NCBI GenBank assembly: GCA_963675135.1
Contig: OY776123.1
Span: 18,259,840 to 18,323,839, forward strand
Length of the DNA stretch: 64,000 bases
Origin: Galeopsis tetrahit
Taxonomy: Eukaryota; Streptophyta; Magnoliopsida; Lamiales; Lamiaceae
Direction: 5' to 3'
Position numbers and translations under genes: made by a program. Positions 1-10,725 of the stretch are shown piece by piece; the first letter of the stretch is position 1, and each line of letters begins with the position of its first letter. A model generated the notes under the pieces. It searched no databases. It was not told the DNA's origin and saw nothing but the letters and a program-made list of their open reading frames with translations.

Positions 1-599
1 ATTGAATGTTTTTGTCAGATTCGGTGGCGCCGACGGCGTCTGACGGAGGAGGTGGAGGTGGAGGTCGGAGGTGACGATGTCGACGGCGGTGGAGGCTGGC
101 TGTCCTAAAATTAGGGTTAATTCAATTAGGGTTTTGAGTAGGGGAGTGTATGTATCTTTAATATTTTATTAAAAGGGTAAATATGACATTTTACATGAAT
201 ATCTATATCTATATCTATCTATATCTATATTATATATATTTGTAAACTTTTGGACTGCCACATGTCGCAGCCTGATTCGTTTGCCACAATCTCTCTCCTC
301 TCAATAGTCTTCTTTTCAAAAACCATCTTCTCACCTCATTTTCCTCCTTTTCATTTTAATCTCATTCGTCCATTTAAACAAATTAGTATTAACCGTTCGA
401 TCTGTTGCCCGTTGGAGGGACGGCGACGATGTTTCAGGAGGAAGAAGAACATTTTTATTTTTTATTTAATTATTTTACAGTTTTAGCTTTTAAAGAATTA
501 GGGTAAATTATAAATTTAATATAGGTTTTGTAACGTCTTATAATTACATTTTCATCCCTTTAACGTCTTATAATTACACGTCACTTGTGATATGATGAC
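1..599. other. Unique left flank, noncoding
   Basis: No convincing gene. Bases 20-100 are GC-rich with GGAGGT-type repeats, followed at about 112-140 by AGGGTTAATT/AGGGTTTT (telobox-like AACCCTAA on the minus strand). That is typical of the 5' end of a plant gene reading leftward out of the window, but no start codon can be fixed. A short ATCTAT microsatellite lies at about 199-240. This sequence is not repeated before copy 2, where the homology begins at base 600. Confidence 0.5.
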
Positions 600-987
600 C
601 TACCAGCCTTGCATTTTCTGATGTGTGAATTAGTTAATTATATATAAATAATTTTTTATATAATTGATTACACATCATGTGTTCTGTCTAAAGGAACAAG
701 CATATATGGACACAAGTAAAAAAAAAAAAATCATTTATTTGATAATCCCCCTCTGTGGAGTAATATAAAGTTATGTGTGTTGATGACTTGATGTGTCGTT
801 TTCTAGTAAGTTTACTTACAATTAGTCATCAATTATCTCCCGTTGGTGTTCCCTTTTTATTCCAATGGGTAATTTTTTTCACTACCGTGAATTAAAAATA
901 TAATGAATCAAAATTCATCACAACTAAAAAAAAAAACAAAAAAACAATACGGTGGAAAAAAAATATTATTAAAAACCACAAAATTAA
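600..987. other. Duplicated noncoding DNA (copy 1)
   Basis: AT-rich sequence matching 46267-46655. No gene seen. It ends at the CACTA insertion site. Confidence 0.7.
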
Positions 988-3965
988 ACGTGCACTACAA
1001 GAAAAAGGGCCTATTAGTACATTAATTTAAATACACTATAAAATAAATGTATTGAAAACTAATCTATTAGTACACTAAATTTGCATATCCTAAAGCTACA
1101 ATTGTCTATGACCTATCAATACACTTTTAATTAAATGTCCTAATAAAATACAATTATGACATTACAATTAGTGTATTATTAGCTTTATTTTAATTTCAAA
1201 GAATTAATAATATTATATTAATATAATTACCACAACTAACTCTGATTTTTTAAGGTCCTCACTTTTAAACTTACGATTTTATACCATTTTTTAAATATAA
1301 TAAATAAAAAAAATTATTATATACTAAAAATATTAAAATTAATCCTCCTAAGAAGAATTCAAACTGATAACATCCTAATTCTAATCCAGAAAGGAGAAAC
1401 CCTTACTCTGCGGTTCCCAAAATCCAAGTCCCAAATCCCAATTCCTCCTCGTCGTCTTCGACTCCCCCGCCCCTCATGCCCTCACCAATTCACAGTCAAC
1501 ACAACACACACCCTTCCACCTCTTCTGCCGTCACACGACCTCCTTTTCCGGCGGAATTGCAACGATCGCACGCAGCGACCACCGTATCGGAGTGCTGCAG
1601 CGCCCACCCACTCCAACTCTCTTCTGCCATCGGCATCTTCACACATCTTCAAAGATCGAGAGATAAGTTTGGTTGTATATATGTATTTTGATTTTTGGGC
1701 AGAAGAATATGGTGTTTATTGATTCTGCATTTTTGTTTTTGGAGTAATTTGGTTCTGCATTTATGTATTTGAAGTAATTTGGTTCTGCATTTCGGTTATT
1801 TGAAGTAATTTGATTCTGCATTTATGTATTTCAAGTAATTTTGGTGTTACGTACTCTGCTTTGGTTCGGTTTCGATTACCAATAATGGAATTTCGAATTT
1901 TTCTTATTGGGTGCGGTGACCGATGCTCACCCGGGCATTTGTATGCTTTTTCAGTGCAAATGTTGGTTGCGTTTGGCTATCCGAAATTTTGTTAGCAACA
2001 TGAGTCTACTATGGGCAATACTCTTATAATAGTTTACATGTATTTTATTATAGATATTACATATTGTACTTGTTCTATTTGTGTATTTACACGAGTTGAT
2101 CAAGGATTCTAGGTACTTAATGTGAAGTCTCTCTTGATAGGTTTCTATTTGTATATTTACACTTCGCAACTTTAGTTAAGTTCAGCTAGCCGAGTTGCAT
2201 CAGTTGCTTAGAGTTTGATTCATAAGCAAGTTAATTTATATCTTATTTCAGGAGCAAGTTTTTGATTTATTGATTGTAAAGATCACAAATCGTTGATGAG
2301 GTATTTCATTTTTCTTGCCTTCAGTTTCTATGTCATCTATTTAGTTGATTAAAAGTTTCAATCATGTGAATTTTTACAAACTCCATAGCTAACTAATGAG
2401 TTATGGGTTACACTAGTTGTATGGATATTTATTTAGTTGATTAATAGTTGGTTATTTGTTTCTTGGAATCAGAATCATAAAGTGACATCTTTCTTCTATA
2501 TTTTATTTTCTCACTCATCATGCTTATTGCTTGTTCCTGTAAAGGTTTAATTATATGTTTCATTTTCCAGGTTCTTCTAATGACACCACGAATCTTACTT
2601 GATGCTTTCGATAGGTTATAATAAGCCTCAATCAGATAAAGGCTTTAATATTTGATGAATGCCATAATGGAAAAGGAAAGCATCAATATGCTTGCATAAC
2701 GATGGTACGCAAATTAAATGATCTATATATTCAGCTCATCAAATTTATATATGCTGGTTCTTAGTTCAATTTATGGTTATATATGAATATTTTTTGCTTA
2801 TGGTTTTTTTATTGTTGTTAACTTGGTTCTTGTGTTTCTATGTAAAATGAATGAAAGTATGCATGCTCACATGGATTAATATTTGCGAATCTACATGCTC
2901 ATATGGAGTTTCATGATATTTTTTCTCTTTGAATTTTTTGTAGTGTAAAATTATCTCCAAATATATTGCTAGTATTTTATCCGTTGTAGGTGGGCTAGAT
3001 ATGTGATTTACTTATACAATCTATAAACCTGGAAACTATTATCATCATATATTCTCGAGGCCTATGATGATTAAATAATTTTTTGTCTACATTGTCTATT
3101 TGTGAATAGAAGAGTTGTTTTAAATTAAGGCCTCGAGGAAGATGAAAGATTTTTTTTTAATAGCATGTTTGGTATAATTATATTTATGTACTCAAATCAT
3201 GTTTCTATAATATCTTAAACATGTGAAAAATGTTATGTGTTTTTGTAGGGGAGGAGCAGAATATCTGAATTTACAAGGAGGGATATTGATCGATTTGTTA
3301 TTGCTGAAGATTGAAGGATTTGAGAGCCTAATACATACAGTCAATTCAGAATTTCAATTTTTTTTTCTCAAAATGTAATTTAGAGATTATATTGTCTACT
3401 TGTAAAAAAGTTATGAAATGTACTTTTACGAGAACTTAATTAGAAGAAATCTTCAATATTATTCTTTCACATAAAATATTTTCTATTTTACTATTATTGT
3501 GATTATTATTTAATATTATTATACATTCTTATTATTAATCTAATTAAAATTTAAAATAATATATATAAAAGAAACTATTATATTAAACGGTGGATTAGTA
3601 ATAATTAATATTACGAAATAATAATTAATAAAAAATTGTTTTTAAAATGAATGTATCTTGACACTTAATAATGTAGTATTTGCTAAAATAAAAAATTATG
3701 ATAAAAAAAATAATTTTAATAATAAATCTATCATGACATTTAATATTGCATTATTAATTAATATTGATTAATTATTTGATTAATTAAGTGTAGTCTAAAT
3801 TGCTTATTCATGACATTTAAGAATGTCTTAATAGATTGATATCTATTATTACATTAGCTTAGAGGACACTTTAAGAAAATGTCATGATAAATGAAATGTA
3901 CTAAAAGGTGGTATATGATGACAATTTTAAATGTCTAGAAAAGCCCTTTTTCTTGTAGTGACGTG
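988..3965. mobile_element. Non-autonomous CACTA-type transposon with flanking repeats
   Basis: The element occupies 993-3960 (2968 bp). It has perfect 18-bp terminal inverted repeats, CACTACAAGAAAAAGGGC at the left and its complement ending CTTGTAGTG at the right. CACTACAAGAAAA is the typical plant CACTA (En/Spm) end. ACGTG flanks both sides (988-992 and 3961-3965) and occurs once at the empty site in copy 2 (46656-46660). CACTA elements normally duplicate 3 bp, so a 5-bp flank is slightly unusual and may be partly chance. Subterminal regions carry repeated motifs such as TAGTACA and GACATTTAA. No transposase is visible. The interior at about 1370-3350 is gene-like (CT-rich leader, GT/AG-like junctions) without a long reading frame and may be a captured transcript fragment. 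Confidence 0.9.
1721..1841. repeat. Four ~30-bp tandem repeats inside the CACTA element
   Basis: TTCTGCATTT recurs near 1723, 1753, 1783 and 1814, followed each time by a variant of TTATGTATTTGAAGTAATTT. Confidence 0.8.
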
Positions 3966-4095
3966 TAGCATTAATTTAAATATTGCCAACATAATTCATG
4001 TCAAAATAATATTATTCAAATCATAAATGTGATCTAATTATATTGTACTCGATCAATTATGCCCAATATATAATTTAATCTATATATACTTGTCG

Positions 4096-4482
4096 TTATA
4101 AGTCGACCATTTGGTTTGCCCTTTCCAAAACGTGATCGACAGAATTTTCTCAAGAGTTTTTTTTTCATGAGATTTTTAAGCAATATTTGGTGGACGCAAT
4201 CATAACCATACGTACCGAAATTATTGCCGCAATCAGTTGTGCTTATTGGGTAGTACACTGGAACATCAACGTCCGTACATATAACGTAAACAAACTTAGT
4301 CATAGTTTCATTGTCCAAATTCCCACAATTAAATCCAATTGGGAGTTTAATTATTTGTTATTGGATACTTGAAATGGTATTCATTAGGATATCTATTTAA
4401 TGTTAATGCTTCACATTCATTCTTCATTAACATCCCACTCATGATCATCACTAAAAAAAATGAGGAATATTTGAATTTCCAT
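4096..4482 (-). pseudogene. Small secreted cysteine-rich protein pseudogene (copy 1)
   Basis: A diverged paralogue of the intact gene at 8963-9295. Shared landmarks in order are an NC..LD start of the mature part, an IC, a VPVY motif, a DC, a YDC, a KNL, and a C-terminal VLxRAxQxVD stretch. Read from the ATG at 4482, it is broken in three ways: an 8-A run (minus-strand T run) shifts frame inside the signal peptide, a 4-bp insertion near 4350 shifts frame again in this copy only, and TGA replaces the codon aligned with a conserved cysteine near the C terminus. The frameshift and TGA are shared with copy 2, so the gene died before the duplication. Two more cysteine positions are lost (the CC pair is CG). 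Function of the family is unknown to me. Confidence 0.65.
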
Positions 4483-5040
4483 CTCGAATGAATTTCAAAA
4501 TTTATGAAAACTTTAATATCTTAATTTCTTGTGTAGTTAATGAAAACATACTTCTATGATCGAGGCTTTTATAAGACTACTTTTGAATGAATATTAATGT
4601 GGATACATGAATTTAATGCAATTTAATTTAATGATCTAATATGAAACGCACTTGCATAAGCACACATTTAATTGGATATTAATAAAAGGGACATCGATGT
4701 ATAGTCTTTTAACTTTTTTTTTTTTTTTGAAGACTTGATATTCGGTCAAAAAATCGACTAATTAATTTTCGAAGGCTAATTCCACCTACCAAGTTAGGGT
4801 CTCAATTGAAATAAGAGCAAAACCTTATATGAACCAATCCATCATAAACCGTTGCACATTGCGGGAATGCTTTCTTTTCGAATATATGTACAAGCCAATT
4901 ATTATTTAAATATTCTTTTTGAATATATGTACAAGCCAATTATTATTTAAATTTTCTTTTTGAATATATGTACAAGCCAATTATTATTTTTTTGGTCAAG
5001 CAAGAAGTTGTATTAATAATAATGTCCCCAAGGGGTAATT
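4483..5040. other. Former promoter region of CRP pseudogene, noncoding
   Basis: AT-rich. The stretch around 4620-4690 resembles 9420-9480 upstream of the intact CRP gene, so the two paralogues share promoter ancestry. A poly-T tract lies at about 4719. No gene seen. Confidence 0.5.
4880..5000. repeat. Three 41-bp tandem repeats
   Basis: GAATATATGTACAAGCCAAT begins three units at 4880, 4921 and 4962. The same array is present in copy 2 at 47570-47680. Confidence 0.9.
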
Positions 5041-7709
5041 ACATGCACAAGTCAATTTAAAGCAGAACAGTTCGAAAGGCCGAAGATACCCCCAAATCTG
5101 TTCCACCGAAAAGTGGACGCTTGTGACAATTCGTTTTTGATCGCAGAATTCACCGAAGATGAGGTGAGAAAGGTAATTTGGGACTGTGAGATATCCAAAA
5201 GCCCGGGGCCCGATGGTTTTACACTGCGGTTTTTCAAGGAAAATTGGGGGTTATTGAAGGGGAAAATTATGCAGATGATGACAGAATTCCATGAACATGG
5301 GAAATTGGTGAGACGAATAAACCCGTCTTTTATTGTATTAATACCAAAAAAACAAGGAGTGCAGTATCTAGACGAATTTCGGCCCATCTCCCTCATTGGG
5401 AGCCTCTACAAGATTATTGCAAAAATACTCGCTAGACGGTTGGCCAAAGTACTCGAATCCGTCATCTCGGAGTGCCAGTCTGCCTTCATTGGGGGGCGTC
5501 AGATAATGGATGGTATTCTCGTGGCACACAAAGCTATTGACGAGGCTAAAAGGAAGAGAAAAAGAAGTGTTATGTTCAAAGTAGACTTCGCCAAGGCCTA
5601 TGACTCCGTCGATTGGTCCTTCATTGATTGCATGATGGAAGGTATGGGCTTCAATCCTAAATGGAGGACCTGGATGCTAGAATGCATCTCTACGGCAAGC
5701 GCGACAGTGCTTATTTATGGTAGCCCGTCCGGGGAATTCAAACTAGAACGCGGGCTACGGCAAGGCGATCCGCTCTCGCCGTTTCTATTCCTCATTGCAG
5801 CCGAGGGATTAAATATTCTGGTGAACCGGGCAGTGGAAACAAGCGCGCTCGATCCTATCAAAATGGGGAAAAACATGATTCAAGTGCCGATCCTGCAATA
5901 CGCCGATGACACGATGTTCTTGTGTAACGGAAGTTGGGAGGATATACAAACTATTAAAAAAATCCTAAAATTATTCGAACTAATCTCAGTGCTGGGTGTT
6001 AATTTTAATAACTGCAGGTTGATTGGGATCCATGTACGCGACGAAGAGAAAGTTGAGATGGCAGATTTTCTAGGGTGCTCTACTGGCAGCCTACCAATGG
6101 AATTTTTGGGCATGAACGTGGGGCTTAACCATCACAAAATCTCATCCTGGGACGGGATGATTAAGAAGATTCGAGGGAAGCTTGAAGCTTGTAAGGACAA
6201 GGAAATTTCAATGGGAGGGAGAACCACACTCATCCCGGCTGTGCTATCCGCGGTACCCACCTACTATCTGTCTTTCTTTAAAATTCCTAAAACTGTTTTG
6301 CGTGAGATTAAAAAACTGCAGAGCAATTTTTTATGGGGAGGGGGAGAGGGTGAAAACAGGAAAATATCTTGGGTGAAGTGGGAGGAGGTGTGTAAAGATA
6401 AGAAAAAAGGGGGTCTTGGTATCAGAGATCTAAGCATATTCAATTCCGCGCTCCTGGGGAAATGGGTGTGGAGGTTGTTAACGGAACCAAATAATCTCTG
6501 GGTTAGGGTGTTAAAATCCAGATACGGGGGCCTTGGGAGGGAGGAGTATGTGAATAGACGTAGAGGGGGGCGTAATGCAGGAGCCTCGAGTTGGTGGAAA
6601 GAAATAAAAAAGATATATTAGGAGATAGGAGGAAGTGAAGCTAGACATAAGATTACCAGGATCGTGGGAACAGGAGGGGGGCACACGAAATTCTGGACGG
6701 AAGAGTGGGTGAAGGGGGGTGGGAGTATTAGAGATTTGTTCCCAAATTTGTTCAACATCAGTTTACAGAAGGAGAATTCAATCAGAAACATGGGTAGATG
6801 GAAGAATAATGAATGGAAATGGTCGTGGATCTGGGATAGAGATTTAAGCGATAGCGAGGGAGGGGAACTAACGCATTTATGTGATATTTTAGACATAAAC
6901 AAATTATCGCAGGACATCGACGACAGCTGGAACTGGGAATTAGCACCACATGGAGCGTATTCCACCAGTTGTGCATACGCAAAAATGATCGAGGAAACTG
7001 GGGAGGAGGTAGAGACAAACGCATCCAAACCTGATTACACCAATCTGTGGGGCTGTTACGCACCAAAGAAAGTAAAACTGATCGGGTGGAAGGCCTTAAA
7101 GGGCAGACTTGCCACCACCGATAACCTGGGTAGAAGAGGCGTTGCAATTGTGGATGAGGAATTGAGCTGCAAACTCTGTAACGAAACAACAGAGTCGAAC
7201 GTGCATCTGCTGTTGGACTGTAATTTTGCCAATTCGATCTGGCATAATTGTTACAAATGGCTAAAAGTGAATATGGTACCACAGAACAACATTAAGGAAC
7301 ATCTTTTGCAGCACAGCGAAGCTCTCGGATCCGGCAAAGTAAGAAGAAAATTCATGGCGAGCCTCTGGTTTTGCGTTATCTGGGAAATATGGAGATGCCG
7401 TAACGCTAGAAGATTTAACGATGAACGTCGGGATGCAAAGAAGGCACTAGACAATATTAAGATCAGTCTTTGGTCGTGGATGGGAGGAAAAAACCTAGTG
7501 GCACTGAATTCTTCAATCTCGGCTTGGTGTAGTGACCCGTTTCTTTGCATCATGGAATAATTAACTCAATCCAGGTCTAGGCGGATATTACAATTATGTG
7601 CATATCTTAGGCTATACTTGTAAAAATATGGGTTGAGTACCCCATGTACTCGGGTGATATGAGAATTCTAATTTTTACTGTTCAAAAAAAAAAAAAAAAC
7701 ATGCACAAG
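5041..7709 (+). mobile_element. 5'-truncated L1-type LINE (copy 1)
   Basis: The element runs about 5058-7698 and ends in a poly-A tract after TTACTGTTC. The 5' target-site duplication is ACATGCACAAGTCAATT (5041-5057). At the 3' side only the first 11 bases survive (7699-7709) before unrelated sequence begins, whereas in copy 2 all 17 are intact. It lacks ORF1 and the endonuclease domain. Present at the same site in both copies, so it inserted before they diverged. Confidence 0.93.
5113..7560 (+). pseudogene. LINE ORF2 remnant: reverse transcriptase and zf-RVT (copy 1)
   Basis: Encodes the C-terminal part of a plant L1 ORF2 protein. The first block (5113-6621) holds the non-LTR reverse transcriptase with SPGPDGF, PKKQG, the catalytic VDFAKAYD, the GLRQGDPLSPFLF motif and the active-site QYADDT. 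A single in-frame TAG at 6619-6621 separates it from the second block (to 7560), which holds the zf-RVT zinc-binding region (AYSTSCAYAK..., GWKALKGRL, CKLC...HLLLDC). The frame is otherwise continuous. The TAG is shared with copy 2. This copy has substitutions at usually conserved RT positions (ISVLGVNFNN where copy 2 reads ISGLGVNFNK). Not capable of autonomous movement. Confidence 0.92.
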
Positions 7710-8962
7710 AAGCTTAAGATTATCAAAATAAATATTCTATGCAAAAATTAAGACAAGCTAGATATTTGATTAATGTGGGTATATGTTCTATCTACAGCGT
7801 GACAAGAAGCTAGAGCTAGAATAACAAGCCAAACTCCTCTAATGACTGTAATTTACCTAGTCATTAAGTCTTAATAAACTCTCTCAAAACTTACCGATTC
7901 AATATATACTAAGTCTAAAATTGTAGTGTTCACTATATTTTTATAGCCTAAATTATTCCGCAAGTGTACGGCGTAGATTATAGTATGTAGTGAGCACGAG
8001 TATCGTATCCACGAGGATTATTTCTAATATCTATTACGATTTTAATAACCGATTTTTATCTAGAAAAATAACTAGCTTGGATGATGGGTTGTTTAAGCAA
8101 AAATATTTAAAATACTCTAAGTAAGCAAATAAATAAAATAGCATGAAAATATCAATTTAACGTTGTTTTGAAAAATCAATAAGATAAGCTAGGTGGATCC
8201 TAGAACTTACGATTTCAATTGAGATCAAATTTACTACGAATTAATTTAACTGACTACTCCGTTTAGTATTTTATAGAGGTAATCACTAAGGAAGATTAAA
8301 TCATCTCTAGATCTCATTATCCTTGTTAGATATAATTATTTCAGCTTGAATCTTAAAATTGAAAAACTATAATTTCTTCCTCACATTACAATAATTTAAA
8401 TTAGTATGCATTAAATATGAGTAATACATTTTGGGAGGAAAGGAGAATTTATATATTCTATTATGAATAAAAAATATGGGCCTAGAGTCTTGATTAGAAT
8501 ATAGAATTAATGATGAAAACTTCTCCATTTATACTTGCGTGAGCTCAGAGGTTAACTAATTAGAGTTCCTTTGTTTCTTTTTTTGCTAATAACTCTCTAA
8601 TTTTCTAGTATTGAATTAATACTCTTGTTAAATCATTTATCCTTTAAGACATGCAATTAGTATTAACCTAACTAGTACTTTAGGTTTCACGTACAACGAC
8701 ACAGGCCTAATATGAATTATTCACTTGCTTAAATTGAACACTGATTAATAAGATGCGCGCCAGAAAATTTTGTATTTAATACGCAAAAAAAAAAAAAAAT
8801 AACACACTCGATTGTGTGTATATCAAATGATTAAAACACAATTTGCAATTCAATTTGAGACGTGCACTTGAAATATATATCCGGTCGAACCATAGATACT
8901 ATGTCAACATATCTATCAAATCGGGCCTTATTATATAAAAATTTCCAAGTAGAATAGTTGAT
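7710..8962. other. Copy-1-specific noncoding DNA 5' of the CRP gene's 3' end
   Basis: No counterpart in copy 2, where the LINE is followed by different sequence. Contains a repeat-like stretch beginning near 7945 (CCGCAAGTGTACGGCG ... GTATCCACGAGGATTA), reminiscent of dispersed plant repeats but not assigned. A weak similarity of about 30 bp (near 8693-8726) to copy 2 near 50433-50472 suggests old common ancestry. Poly-A tract at about 8785-8799. No gene seen. Confidence 0.5.
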
Positions 8963-9295
8963 TTAGGAACTAAGGAAATTACAATAGTCCAATACTTGTT
9001 GAGCCCTTGCCAAAACTGCATTTGGATCCTTTCCACAAGGGTTATGTTGTTGAAGGTTTTTAATTAGTACTTGATTTGTGCAGTCTAAGCTATATGTAAC
9101 GAGAAGATCATAGCAGCAATCTGCATTCACTGTTTTATATACTGGAACATTAAGCTCCTGGCATATGGCTTCAATAGTCATGTTCTTACACCCAGTGTCT
9201 AAATGACTGCAATTCCCTTGCATTGCTTCACATTGATTCACTATTGTCCCAGTAATTACAACCACAACAAATATTATAAATTGATTGAAATTCAT
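8963..9295 (-). CDS. Small secreted eight-cysteine protein
   Basis: A complete 110-codon single-exon frame. Residues 1-24 form a clear signal peptide (hydrophobic core VVVVITGTIV, cleavage likely after CEA). The mature part has eight cysteines at about 29, 36, 45, 60, 61, 72, 87 and 105, spaced C-x6-C-x8-C-x14-CC-x10-C-x14-C-x17-C. The CC pair recalls the lipid-transfer eight-cysteine fold, but the CXC that follows in that family is absent, so I do not assign it. One potential N-glycosylation site is NMT. Secreted plant proteins of this size often act in defence or pollination, which is inference only. A TATAAAT lies about 80 bp upstream. Paralogous pseudogenes are at 4096-4482 and 46791-47172; copy 2 lacks this intact member. 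Confidence 0.7.
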   Translation of the reverse strand: MNFNQFIIFVVVVITGTIVNQCEAMQGNCSHLDTGCKNMTIEAICQELNVPVYKTVNADCCYDLLVTYSLDCTNQVLIKNLQQHNPCGKDPNAVLARAQQVLDYCNFLSS

Positions 9296-9665
9296 GCTCC
9301 TATAATATTGTTTAATTTCACCACTTTCTTGACTAGTTAATTCAAAAGTAATACTATATTCTTATGCATAGGCTAATTTATAAGGTAGAGTTTTTGATGG
9401 AGGGATATTAGTTGTTACAACTTAATTTAATGATGTAATGTGAAACGTACTTAGATATGCAATTAATTGGGAATTAATGTATTTAGCGTCAGTGAGGAAT
9501 ATAATATGGGCACCTTTCAAAGTATTTGAATTTCATTTTATATATGTATATATATATATTAATTAAAACAGAACACAGTAAGGACAGAGTGCTCTGTATA
9601 TTCGGTTAGCCATTGATTAGAAAAAAAAAAAAAGTAGTAGTAGGCCCGGGGAGGGGGTGGGGGAG
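9296..9665. other. Intergenic region upstream of CRP gene and downstream of SASA gene
   Basis: AT-rich with a TA microsatellite at about 9541-9560. Homology with copy 2 resumes at about 9556 (TTAATTAAAACAGAACA), matching 50865 onward. The stretch 9420-9480 resembles the region upstream of the CRP pseudogene. A G-rich stretch at 9642-9663 sits just past the SASA stop codon. Confidence 0.5.
9376..9382 (-). promoter_or_regulatory. Candidate TATA box of the CRP gene
   Basis: TATAAAT on the minus strand, about 80 bp before the ATG at 9295. Confidence 0.4.
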
Positions 9666-10515
9666 TCAATTTTCGAGGCGGAGAAAGGCGTCGGCCATCA
9701 AGGCACCGAGCTTGAGTTGTGCGGCAGTGGTAAGGTGCCAATGGTCCCAACTTATTTGCAAGCCGTTTGCATCGACGCAGCTCACGTTTTGACGCTCATT
9801 TGCGGTTTCAAATTGAGCTTTCCTAACCAATTCAAGATTAGGGCTGATGACTTCACAGTCCAATGCCACCTAATAATTAACTCAATTAGTATATAATCCA
9901 TATTCTCGCATGTGCAATTATAGTTGATACGTACGTACCTCGATTACGGGCAAGAGCGGCAACTGTAAATCGGAGCGTATATCGTCGATAAACTTCTCAA
10001 ATCTTGCCTTGTACGCCATCGCATCTTCGAGCAGTTTGACATCCTTTTCCCCTTGGTACCATAGGATTGCCCTGAGAACTCCGCCGGCCATGAGGGCTGC
10101 CCGTGCACGTGCCACCGTATCGTTATAATACGGAAACGGGCTGCCCTTGCTCCACTCGGTGATTGACGTGTCCCCTATGGCGCAGGGGACGAGTCCAATC
10201 ACCCCAAAGTTTGGGTTCCTCTGTAGGAGTGTTTTGGCAAACTGCATTCCGGGCCCCACTCCCGCGCTCTTGTTCGGGGCGACGTCGATAACGACGTGTA
10301 GAGGGTCGGCTGCCATCTCCCATGTTCCGTTCTTTGCGAATCGCTGGATTAACGGGTCGGGCTGGCGCTCGGAAATGAGCTCCCCCACACTTCCTCTGCC
10401 GACCATATTCGACTGGCCGGCTAGGACGAAGATATTCTTATAACTACCACCAAAGTACTGATCATCTTCGCCAAAGCATATTCCCATTGCCATAACAAAT
10501 ACGACTAGTAGGAAC

Positions 10516-10718
10516 TATAAGGAAATATAGAGAAATAAAGAATATTGAAAATATGATTTCTTGATTAGTTGTAAAGGTGATTTACAATGGGTATTTATAC
10601 AAGAGATATTTAGGTCTAACCTAACCCTAATGGGCTTTATAAGAGAGCCCATAGGAAACTAAGATGGGCCTATACAATAAATAAGAATGAGAGTGTATTT
10701 ACTAATATAGGTCCAATA
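10516..10718 (-). repeat. Copia 3' LTR
   Basis: 203 bp, seemingly identical to 15061-15263. Confidence 0.95.
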
Positions 10719-10725
10719 CGCCCCC

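Noticed and set aside
250..486. 78-codon frame in the left flank
   Set aside because: No domain, no promoter or splice context, composition like its surroundings.
8963..9295. Lipid-transfer protein assignment for the CRP gene
   Set aside because: The CXC motif after the CC pair is absent and spacing differs, so the family was left open.
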